NCBI GenBank assembly: GCA_024036415.1
Contig: JAMWET010003381.1
Location: 278,501-342,500 of the forward strand
Reading direction: 5' to 3'
Length of the DNA stretch: 64,000 bases
Source: Prochilodus magdalenae
Lineage: Eukaryota > Chordata > Actinopteri > Characiformes > Prochilodontidae
Below, in pieces: positions 12,201-22,200 of the stretch (within the stretch, counting starts at the first letter, position 1; every line of letters begins with the position of its first letter). Under the pieces are notes generated by a model. That model worked only from the letters and a program-made list of their open reading frames with translations, was not told the DNA's origin and ran no database searches. A program made the position numbers and the translations under genes.

Positions 12201-13735
12201 TCTAAAATGCAGTTCAAACTAAAAGTTAGCTGTGGTAAACACTACAGTACATGTCATCAGAGTTTTTACAAGCAATGCTGATACTGCTATGATAGCGGGA
12301 GTGCTACTTTGCCTTACAACGCCCTACGTGGATCTCTGTAGGGCTGAACGATTTGGGCAAAATATCTAATTGCGATTTTTCTGATCAATATTCCAACTTC
12401 CAAATTACAATGGTTTCCTATTAACTGAGGTCCAGGCCTTTTTTTAGGTCAAGAAGGCTAGTGTATTACTTTTTCGGGCTTGAGGACAGCTGACACACCA
12501 GACTGCCAGTTTATTAGTGATGGGGCGATACATAACACTATGGCTATTCAATTTATATTATTCTTCCTCATTTTCTTCTTTTTGGTTGAGAGGTTTTTTT
12601 CCGCCACTAACAAATTTTGCGATATTTGGATTTCTGGAATGTTTATCTGATCGGAAATGATGGGCTTGCATATGGCTTTTCAATCTAGCGTATGGTTTTT
12701 GGGAAAAAACTTTGTTAAATTATTTTTTTCCGCCCTTAACAATGAACTGGATGGAAAAGTGCGACTCCATCTACTAATCAATCAGGAAATGTTATGTTTG
12801 CACTCATGAGCACAGTATATGGGTTGCTTCTGACTTTTCTAACTCATCTACAGGTGGTTCACAACATGCTTTTTCTATTTCAAGTTTGCCATAGCAGTGT
12901 AGATGATAATGTAGGCTCTTACGAAAAAACTCTCCTAAAAAGCAACTTTGAGATAAAAACGATTAACCCTTCAGCAGTAACCATAAGCATTAACGCTTCA
13001 GACGTCTGGTTCCCTTCACCACCACTATGGTCAGTTCTGACCTGGTCACCTGAATGGAATATTCTAGATCACTCTGAGCAACTTTGTTTACAGCTCACTG
13101 GTTAAAATCTGCAGACGGTTCTGGAGAATATGCCCCAAGTGTGCATTAAAGCAAGCCCACAAAGCAAAAGTGTGGACTTTGGAACTGGCCAAACAATCTT
13201 GTGTATGTTAAGTGCGTGTTAAGTGTTCGGGTCTTCTAGTGTTTAGGGCTGCAGTTCCGAATCAAACCTGGGGTTTCACCAAGGTGCCCGTTTTACCTGG
13301 CAGCAGTTGAGCATTCCCATTCTGGTGTTGCTGCTGTTGGGCAGGTGTACTGCTGTTAGGAGTAGGAGGTGAACCCCGCCCGCGAACTTCTCCACTTGGC
13401 TGCCCAGCATTCCCAGTAGCGGTGGACACATGAGTGGGCTGAACGGGAAAGGAGTTTGATAAATCCACTCCCCATGTCGCCATTCCTGGTGTCGGAAAAC
13501 ACGGAGGGAATGAAAATGCATACATGGCCATCCAGCTTTGCCAGTTCACGTAGCCCCAGTAGTACTGCCACATCCATTCCTGCAGTTTTCCGCAATATTC
13601 CGACGTGGTAACGTCCTGTTTACTCTGGGAGCTGTGCTTGTTAACGGCTTTCGTCTCCTCGCCGTTTCCAGTCCCTCTATTATGTCCTGAAAACGTTTCT
13701 TCCCGTCTGTATGCTTTTGCGTCGGAGTCCGCCAT
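6079..13735 (-). CDS. fam8a1: FAM8A1, RDD-domain ER membrane protein of the HRD1 complex (5 exons, 320 aa)
   Basis: CDS join, minus: 13735-13297, 8268-8148, 7766-7643, 7557-7418, 6217-6079. Phases are consistent (963 nt, 320 aa plus stop). FAM8A1 is known to bind the ERAD ubiquitin ligase HRD1/SYVN1 together with HERP and to promote HRD1 complex assembly in the ER membrane. The N-terminus (1-146) is Ser/Pro/Gln-rich and low in complexity, apart from a Trp-rich family block around residues 45-72 (EYCGKLQEWMWQYYWGYVNW). The RDD domain covers about 147-320, with membrane segments near 163-183, 212-233 and 284-301. Strong family strings are EEIDEDTSMEELQKMM, WGAGGATPGKFLIGLRVVTC and HNRTVYDIVAGTIVVKR. 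Intron 1 is 5.0 kb. The start is the first ATG of the long N-terminal frame, just downstream of a CCAAT/GC-box region. The human protein is longer (about 413 aa), mostly because its N-terminal tail is longer. Confidence 0.93.
7418..7557 (-). CDS. fam8a1: fam8a1 coding exon 4
   Basis: Acceptor ttttttag, donor CTGTCTGC|gtaagt. Codes IVCIWGAGGATPGKFLIGLR and VVTCDTSVLVQPNRVRVVPA, the conserved RDD-domain core. Phase 0 in, phase 2 out. Confidence 0.94.
7643..7766 (-). CDS. fam8a1: fam8a1 coding exon 3
   Basis: Acceptor tttttag, donor TATGAG|gtcagt. Codes DISKFALHFIVEEIDEDTSM through LVCFYE, which is near-identical to the human FAM8A1 segment. Phase 2 in, phase 0 out. Confidence 0.94.
8148..8268 (-). 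CDS. fam8a1: fam8a1 coding exon 2
   Basis: Acceptor ttttag before 8268 and donor gtaagt after 8148. Codes QEYLIPSLLQRFLAEMVDFF and the first membrane helix through MHLSGMK. Phase 1 in, phase 2 out. Confidence 0.92.
8880..9120. repeat. degenerate GTGTT/GTTGTAGTGTT low-complexity tract
   Basis: Irregular repetition of (A/T)GTGTT and TGTTGTAG(T/C) motifs over about 240 bp in fam8a1 intron 1. The units are too diverged to give a unit length by eye. Confidence 0.4.
10993..11197 (+). mobile_element. tRNA-derived SINE (copy 1)
   Basis: The head resembles a tRNA: an A-box-like TGGTGTAGCTGAGCGG is followed after about 50 bp by a B box, GGTTCGAATCCC. The 3' part, AAGTTGCTCTGGATAAGAGC, is the LINE-related tail common in fish SINEs, ending in AATGTAAATG. 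It lies in fam8a1 intron 1, antisense to the gene. The same family occurs on the minus strand at 61581-61730. Confidence 0.8.
12339..12440. repeat. short relic of an interspersed repeat
   Basis: TAGGGCTGAACGATTTGGGC followed by AAAATATCTAATTGCGATTT resembles a motif I know from many teleost interspersed repeats. Only this fragment is visible, and family and boundaries are not determined. Confidence 0.35.
13297..13735 (-). CDS. fam8a1: fam8a1 coding exon 1
   Basis: Begins with MADSDAKAYRREET and codes residues 1-146 plus one base of codon 147. The donor CCAG|gtaaaa lies at 13297/13296. It contains the family's Trp-rich block and a Pro/Gln-rich tail ending in QLLPG. Confidence 0.9.
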
Positions 13736-13990
13736 GACACCTCTACTGTGGGCTTATTACTAGGACGTGTTATTATTATTCTTCCCACCCGTATTACGCT
13801 GGGAACGGTGTGTAGTACCACGCAGCCTCGTCGGTGATTGGCTAGCAGTTCACACTCACACAAGCGGTCCACCAATCCGGGCGCGATGGGCGGGGCTTTC
13901 CTGAAAACAGGTGGAGACAAAAAATAGCACCTACCTAGACAATCACATAGAGGGCGCCATTGAGCTTCGATCAAAATCAACCATGCAACA
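13736..13990 (-). promoter_or_regulatory. fam8a1: fam8a1 promoter/5'UTR region
   Basis: Immediately upstream of the fam8a1 ATG the sequence becomes GC-rich. It carries two CCAAT-type sites, on opposite strands (GATTGGCT at 13836-13843, ACCAATCC at 13871-13878), and a GC box (GGGCGGGGC at 13888-13896). No TATA box is evident. The transcription start is not determinable by eye. Confidence 0.5.
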
Positions 13991-15131
13991 ATACGTCATG
14001 AAGAAAAGCTAGATAACGGCCTGAAATGTGTCTGGGGATCAGGCAGCACAAGATCCTATATACCATTTTCACCAATAATAGGCCAGCTGATATGCTAAAC
14101 ATCTGGTAAATAAACCGGACCACGCTGTATATGAGAATTAACCTGACAGATCATAACAAGTTCAAGGAGATCGAATGGACTTGCAGGGAAACTCCACCGA
14201 ATTTACTCTACATAATAAAAATGGCTAAGATGTAATGAAGTCATTCAGAGTGGTGTGCTGTTAAATCAGGTTTCTGGAGAAACTTGCCAACACAGAATGC
14301 TTTACAGTGGTGGTGTCAGGTACCAGACCAGTCTGAAGTCTAATCCCCCTATATAAGCTTCCTGACAGAAATTGATTGGTTACCTTAAATAGGCATGAGT
14401 AGACAGCCTGAGGTCTGACACATTGCTTTATCATAGTTGTATAATAAAGGTTTGGACTAAAATGTTTTTTTTTTTAACATTTATTTTAATCTTTTCATGA
14501 TGGAGGGATACATGCAAGGCCCTGTAAGGCAAAATAGTCAGATTCAGATTATTTAACCATCATCAACAATACACACAAACTCAGAAGGCACATGTGGGTT
14601 TCCTGTTGGTTTTGGATAGTGAATAAAATGGCTACATTAGTGATGCAGACATGCTGACCATTGGTTCCTATCACTAGCACTGTTTGAGCAATCCACTTTG
14701 AATTCATCTGTTTAAATCACAGATAAACTGTTAAATTCATAATTCATTATTATTCAGGAAATTTAAAAAAATAAATAAATAGTAGAATGTTTAGTTATTA
14801 TAAACTCTTGTTGTTGGCAGCTCTTTGTTCCCTCACAGAATGTTATTACATAAATACATGTGTAAGATATATAAGATATAAATACTCTGATAAGGTTTTG
14901 ATCTAAAACGTATTTTAATCATATTTTGGGAAATATTTATGGTGGATGGATACATTAGGCAAAATAGTCCCTGTGGACATTATAATACTTTTATCAACGT
15001 TACATAAACAGAATAAACCCAGAAAACGTGTATGTCACACACATACGAAGGAATTTTCATGCCCAATTGCTGTTTATTTGCTAAACCTAATATATTATGA
15101 AAAAAATAAACAGCCTAACATGTGACAAATA
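13991..15131. other. intergenic, AT-rich, with an internal direct duplication
   Basis: Between the fam8a1 promoter and the 3' end of the Lifeguard gene. No coding signal. Two diverged copies of the same segment lie at about 14447-14590 and 14890-15030, sharing strings such as ATTTTAATC, ATGG(A/T)GGGATACAT or TGGATGGATACATTAGG, and GGCAAAATAGTC. Confidence 0.45.
14447..15030. repeat. imperfect direct repeat pair (about 14447-14590 and 14890-15030)
   Basis: Both copies run GGTTT.GA.CTAAAA, then (A)TTTTAATC, then TGG(A)GGGATACAT or TGGATGGATACAT, then GGCAAAATAGTC, then ATCA.C....TACA(.A)AAAC(T/C)CAGAA. They are in the same orientation about 440 bp apart. Confidence 0.45.
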
Positions 15132-16080
15132 ACTTTATTTAGTTAGCTAATATTATAATGGTAGACATTTAAAAAAATGAAATGAAAAAATTCCATATTT
15201 AGGTCCCTCAGGAGGGCGTATTAACCTGCCTTTACTTTGGAAACCAATAAAACATGTAATTTGCCCAGAGTGTTCAAACTTCCAGTAACAATGCCTGCAT
15301 TGGTGGGACCTGGCTAATACCTGGGTAAGAATACTTGGCGCTGTAAGCTTTTCTAAACTTGTCTTACTAAAACTACATACTAATTAAAAAAAAAAAAAGG
15401 TAACAGTAGATACCATTGCCTGGATTTAGGGAATTTAAGTGGGGCAACAGATTCCGGATCTCCCCCTAGAGAGTAAAGGCCTCCAATAAGAAAGACAAAA
15501 TTGAATTTGGGGGAGGAGTCCCATGTTACTTCTTTAAATACATGTTATGACATCATTAAAGTTACCTCTACTTTCTGTACCTCCTGATTAGCTTCTAGGT
15601 GTAAAAACACAAATATTAAGCTGAATTAAATGAGAACTGATTACTAATACTTACAGGGAACAATACATAAACTACAAGCTGCATTGTTTTTGTAGGTATC
15701 TTATAGTATGAACATTTGACCCAGTCCCTCCGGAAATAAAGCACTGAACAGCATCTTCTTATGGAAAATCTACAGCGATTTGCTTTGCATCAAGTAAAAT
15801 TAAAATGAAACAACGTCAAAAAGGTTCTGGAGGAATAGATGCCAGGAATGCAGTCATCGTAATAAAATGTCAAATGAGTATTTGGCATTTAAATGATTAT
15901 TCTGCACATAAACTTTGCATCTAAAATGTGATGTACTTATTGCTTGTTTGTACATCAGCAATAAAGCCCATGTTACAAACTCACGTCACACTGTAAGGTC
16001 CGTGAAACATCGATATCAGGATATGCAATTCTACAGACACGAAAAAATAATAATACACAGCAATACAGGACAGAGCCAGA
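15132..16080 (-). other. probable 3'UTR of the Lifeguard/TMBIM gene
   Basis: Leftwards of the stop codon (16081-16083) there is no coding signal. The nearest clear minus-strand AATAAA that I see is around 15132-15137 (plus CTTTATTT), giving a 3'UTR of up to about 0.95 kb. Another candidate is near 15074. The end is tentative. Confidence 0.35.
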
Positions 16081-16230
16081 TCAGCGACTGAGCCCGATCA
16101 GTTGAAGAATCATCAGGAAAAGAGTGACAATATCGAGGTAGAGATTCAGCGCCGCAAAAATGTACTCCTCTGGATCGATGCTGTATTTGTGTTTCCCTCC
16201 TAGCATTAGTTGTGTGTCCATCACCAGGTA
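16081..16230 (-). CDS. Lifeguard coding exon 9 (terminal)
   Basis: Acceptor ctctttag. Codes [40 protein letters not shown] and ILQLIGLSR, then TGA at 16081-16083. This is the strongest family signature in the gene. Confidence 0.95.
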   Translation of the reverse strand, partial: YLVMDTQLMLGGKHKYSIDPEEYIFAALNLYLDIVTLFLMILQLIGLSR

Positions 16231-19200
16231 CTAAAGAGAGGCAATGAAAGGAAAGCTTAAGAGGACTACCAGTGTGCAGCATGTGGAATGTGGATTAGCA
16301 AGATGAGAACATTTCAGGGAGACTGTGGACAAGCACTTACAACAGAGAAGATCAATGTTCCCAGTGATGCGTATACGATATAAAGATACTGTTGAGGGGA
16401 AAATACCACATGACTTGTTAGCTATGCAAAACTGAATGGAAATGCAGAGTCATTTGTGCCATTCACACAGTGTTATTTACCTGGGACCTCAAGATAGCAC
16501 AGAGTATTCCGAACGAGATCAGCGTCCAGAGTATTGCCCACATAGTTCCTCTGGCTGCTGTGAAGTCCCACTGAAAGTCGAGAAAAGTTTGAGCACATAA
16601 AAGTATAGTAGCCATCATTGGGAAGTTTCATTGCAGCCAGGAGCTTAGTCCAAGCACATACATATGGACATAGAAACTGTACACACTGTACACTCAGGAA
16701 AGATGTCAGCGGGTCATTTTGTAGCGCAATGCCTCACCATTATTATGCTCTACTAAGCCCACCTATTTACTATATGCTTCTATAATAGTAGAAGGCAAAA
16801 TGGGAACTTTTACATTTATGCATGCAGCTGCTGCTTAAAACATGCTCCCAATATAATATGAGGCAATATTAATACACAGGATTTTCATGCATCACTCTGG
16901 GTTGGCTGTATTTACGGGATTTGCTGCAATTTGTGAATAGGCAACTAATAGTGCTATCCTCTGCTGTGCTCACTTTAGACTGTCCCTGGAAGCAACATGA
17001 GCAAACGGACTGAGTGTTGGAAGCGTCATACCATTGGTTTACATGGCCAAGCAGCTGCACAGAAGCCTAAGATTAAAAAGCACAATGCACGTTTGTGTGG
17101 GAGTGATGTAAACTTTTAAATTAGATGTTAGATGGAAGTCCATGAAAGCACTGGTGTACCCCCCACTGTAATGCATTTACAATATAACTTACAGTACAAT
17201 ATAACACATATAATATGATACTCTACTAAGTCTGTGTTTATTAATGAGAACAGCGAACATGCAGTGTAATACAGTGCTTTAGGAGTGCAACAAATGTAGC
17301 ACAGAATTTCCCAAATGTACAACCTATAAAACTCAGATATATTTGTATCTTGTGTCTTCAAACTACATGATACATCTGACACAATGGTTGTAAAGTAAAG
17401 TAAGGATATCACACAGCAGTTCACAAAGGAACTCCCTAGAAACTCCATATTGGAGCACAGCATTTCATACACCCAACTCCACTTCCAAATTTGACTCACG
17501 CTCGACCCTAATTACTGACAGCTGATCCTAATTATCTCTGTGAATGGCTTGTGCCCATTAATCTGTCATACCAAATTATGGCTCATTTGCACAAGGGCTG
17601 ATGGAACTGATGGAAACCTGTAACTGAAAATGACATGACGTGTGTATCACTATGCGCTATATTTACCAGTGGCAGGCCAGCTAGGCCTATCGAAGGCCTA
17701 ATAATTTTTAAAAATTATTTACTTGTTTTTTTGCGAGTTTAGTTTTTTATTTAGTCATTTTTAAGCTTGTTTTATATTTACAATTTTGTACTAATATTTT
17801 TTATAATTATTGGTTTATATTTTGACATTTTTAATTGCCATCAGTAAATTGTATCTAGGTAAATCCAGCAAACTGAACAAACCAAGCAAAACAGGCCAAC
17901 AACCTGTATAGTGGGATAACTTAAGTAAAGGTGTCTAGGAAGTCGTTACATATTCATAAATTATAAGATGCTTAATACTATCTTAAAATGATGGTTAAAC
18001 TCAAACTCTCATTTTCAAATAAATAATGATGTGTATTCAGGGAGTCCTATTCCTGCCTTCTCTATAAAGTTCCTGCATCCTTATTCATCTGCAAATGTCA
18101 CTACTTGCTACAGCTACACATGACAAATACGGAGAGTACTGCTGTATTACCTGTGATGCCATGCTACTGACCTTAGACTGCATCGCAAACACGCTCAGTG
18201 CAAAAGACACTAAGGCGGTAGCCCCCACTGCCCACAGCACTGCTTCCGCATCGTAGAACCTGAAAATGAACAGGTGGTCCTTAGTGCTGTCAGTACTGGA
18301 AAAGCAGGGGGGATAATAACTGTGGGAATTATCTACTGAAAATGTTAACATCCGTAATAAATCGAGCCTAAAAGAGCAGAATATTTATAAAGCTGCATAT
18401 TGCAAGGCATAGTGTGAATTATAATTAATTTTCAAATGGTACTTTCATATATAAACATTAGTACATCTAGTATGAACATGTCAGAGATGCCTCCTACAGA
18501 GATGGCACAAGGGCAACACTCTCACGTTTGAAGACTCTGAAAACCCCTATTTGAGGATGTATGTTAAAGAAGTGGGGAGGAACTTTTGAAAAACTACCAG
18601 GGCTTTGGAAAGGATGTTTGTGGGTTGGTTGTTTGATTGTTTTGGCTAATTCAGAAGGAATCCAGATATCTAACATAAGATCATCTGTATAATTTGACCT
18701 CTGTGCTTGCCAATGGGGGTGGGGTGGTTTGGAGGGGGAGTGGTTACAAGGGTATGAGGATGTGTGCTGAGCATTGTAGTAAGAGATCGCCTAAACAGTT
18801 AAAGAATATACATCGCCCTCCACAATTATTGGCACCCGTCATTGACATGTGTTAAAAGCCTTAAAATAAATCATTTTTTTTGTTGCAGAAGCATAATCTC
18901 ACACAAATTGAAGACAATTTTAACTCTAAAAATTCTAAGAAATCATAATTTTTATAAAATCCACTTTTCCACAATTATTGGCACCCTTTACAATTCCTAG
19001 AAAATAAATGAAGAGCAGTTCTATCATTTCTACTGTGGTTTATAAAGTTGTTCAGAGTATCTAGGAACCTTTAATTAGTAATTCATCACTTCCTGTTTCC
19101 CTGGGGTATAAATATGACGTGCCACAGAGGGCTATTTCTCTTTTCCACTCTTCAACATGAGAAAGATAAGAAAACACAACATTGAAGTAAGGCAGGTGTG

Positions 19201-22200
19201 TGTCGACAATGTCAGACAAAAGTCAGACGATGCCTACAACGAAATAGGCACTCACCTTCACCTGCCCATACCTACATACAGTCAGAGGAGTCATCGAGAA
19301 GTTTAGAACAACTGGAACAGTGGCAAAAAGGCCTGGACAAGGATGTACGTTTATCTTGCCTCCACACACAGTGAGGAAAATGGTAAGTGAAGTTAAAGGT
19401 TTCCAAAGCTCACTGTTATTGCATCAAAGAGTGGCATCTTGGGGTCACAAAGTCTCCATAATAACCATCAGGCGCTATCTACATGCCAACAAGCTGTTTG
19501 GGAGGCATGCACGGAAAAACAGCTTACATAAACGTCTGAAGTTCGCAAAGTGGAACTGGGACTTCAACTGGGAGCATGTGCTTTGGTCAGATGAGACCAA
19601 GATATAGCTTTTTGGCAACAAACTCTTTAAGTGGTTCTGGTGAAACACCAAAGATGAGTATGTGGAAAAGTACCTCATGCCCACTCTGAAGTGTGGCGGA
19701 GGATGGGTGATTCTGTGGGCCTGTTTCTCTTCCAAAGGCCCTGAGAACCTTGATAGGGTGCATGGCATCAAGAACTCCTTGAAATACCAGGACATTTTAA
19801 ATTAAATCTAGTGGCGTCTGCCCGAAAGCTGAAGATGGGTCGTCACTGGGTCTTTCAGCAAGATAATGACCCTAAACATGTGGTCAAATCTACACAAAAA
19901 TGGTTCAGCAGACACAAAATCAAGCTCCTCCCATGGCCATCTCAGTCCCCCGACCTCAACCCCATTGAAAACCAGTGGGTTGAGCTGAAGAGGGAAGTGC
20001 TTAGGATGATTTTGCAAAGAGGAATGTTGGAAGATCCCTCTTTCTATTCTCCCATCTTGTGAAATGTTATAGGAGAAGATTAAATGCTGTCTTGGGGGTT
20101 GTACAAAATATTAACACCAGGGGTGCCAATAATTGTGGCACAGATGATTTCATGTAAAATAATTATTTCTTTATGTTTTTTTTCCCATTGAATAAATGCA
20201 CTTGAATTAAAGGCTGGATTTTTCTCTTTTGTTGCATTGTTGTCCTATATTCCAAAAAAAAAAAGAATTTATTAGAAGCCTAAGAATACATCTTAACAAC
20301 GGGTGCCAATAATTCTGGAGGGTGTTGTAAAAATGTGAAATCTGTCAAAACGAGGGATCATTAATGCTGCACTACAGGATATTACACTGATATCATATTA
20401 AATGGGAGTCTTATATTGGAATGCCCCTTTTGGATAGTCTAATGTTATATGTTACATTTTATGTATTTAATGTTATTATTTTTTGTCAAAAGAGTCAAAC
20501 AAAGAGAGAACAAAACAAGACCATGTTACTGACTGTGGGTGTTTCCCTGTAGGGACCGTTTAGCAATGGCTTTAAACAAATTGCTAATTGCTATACACAA
20601 AAAATAATGAGATCAGTAACAACCAATATTCAAGGAAATGAGGTGACATCTGTAATTATGATCAAGCCAATAAACACCAAAGAATTACCAACAAACTTAC
20701 TCGTAAAATATGTGCCAATAAACATCAAATGTATTTTAAATACCAGAAATCCTGTATCTTCAGTGTTTGTCAAATTTGATATGGATATTAATCAGTCCAC
20801 AACCTACTTACACCGTAATTGATCCAAGCACTAGACCCTCGATGACAGTCTGTAGGGAGAGGGACAGGTTAGAACACACAGATCACTACATGTATTCGCT
20901 ATGTTTATCCAGTCAAGTTCAACTGTTCTACTTACAAACAGCCCAAGGAAAATGAAGTTCAGTGGAACCTTTCGACGTATGTCACCACAGCAGGCAAGCA
21001 CAAGGATAAGAACTATTGTCGCAGCCCTTTGTAAGGAAATCACACACAGCTTTCAGAACTTCATCTACATTCCTCTACTAGTTACCAGTTCCACCCTAAA
21101 CAGTGAGGCAGTTACATTCTGGTACCTCAGCCTACTGCACCAGCGAGTAGGAAGCAAATGTTTTGGCAAACTCTCTGAGCTCTCTCATCTGTGGAATTCG
21201 GTGCATAGCCCTTCCACCTCTTCTGTGCACAGGCACAACAGCTCCCTGTTGCTGATTAGCTGGAGCAGTGTTCTACCTGAGCCACTTTGTTTGTTTCCCA
21301 TTTACAGAATCAGGGCTAGCATACATGTTAATAATGTTAGCATTCGCCTCTAGCTTGTATCACTGCAGAAAACTGCTAACAAAACATTAATAATAATAAT
21401 AATAATAATAATTCTGAATATAGTCATAGGGTCTGCCAATATACCGTCCTATGTTTTCAGTTCCTGTACATTTAATTTTTATGTAAAGCAGCCTGATGAC
21501 TATCTTTGCCTAAAACTTGAAGAGTAAACTGTCATCGATTCCAGCTGCAAGTGTTGCCAAAGACTTTCTGTCTTGCTGTAAACTCAATTCAACTTCAATT
21601 TTGCCTTAACAACAATGGTGCTTGAAAGTTTGTAAACCATTTAGAGCAGGGTGTTATAGTTTGTCACAAAGAAACTCAGGGTTACTTTTAAAGGCCTTTC
21701 TCACGGTGGCTAATGTTAATATTCAGCCTTACCGTAATGTTAATGATTCTTCCATCAGGAGAACACTATACAACAGAGTTTTGAGCAGAACGCTGTTGAT
21801 CTCCAAAAAGAACAGCCTATCTGTAGGTTGCTAAAGACCATGTGGACAAATCAAGCTATTGGCAAAATGAAACATTATGATTGCAGAAAGGCATAAAACC
21901 CTTATCCCATTTGTGAAACATGGTGGTGGTAGTATTGGTCCTGTTTTGCTGCATCTGGGCCAGGACGGCTAGCCATCATTGCTGGAACAATCAATTCTGA
22001 ATTAAACCAGCAAATTCTAAAAGAAAAAATCAGTCCATGAATTCAATCTCAAGTACTACTGGATCACTTTCCTCAAAAAATAAATGACCAACTGCAATAT
22101 TTCTTTCTCATTTGTTTAGTAGAGTTCTCTTTATCTATGTTTAGGACCTACACATTCTAAAGTGTTCACAAACTTTCAAACAGCACTCTATATAGTGCAG

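Larger units (their letters stand above)
8269..13296 (-). other. fam8a1: fam8a1 intron 1
   Basis: A 5.0-kb intron with no additional exon that I could support. It contains a degenerate GTGTT-rich low-complexity tract (8880-9120), a tRNA-derived SINE (10993-11197), and a short relic at about 12339-12440 with the GGGCTGAACGATTTGGGCAA motif that recurs in fish repeats. A hydrophobic minus-strand frame at 10324-10650 lacks recognisable similarity and splice context. Confidence 0.7.

Noticed and set aside
12985..13105. Similarity of about 40 bp to 27371-27420 (GTCTGGTTCC...TCACCACCACT)
   Set aside because: Probably two bits of one interspersed repeat, but too short and diverged to define a family here.
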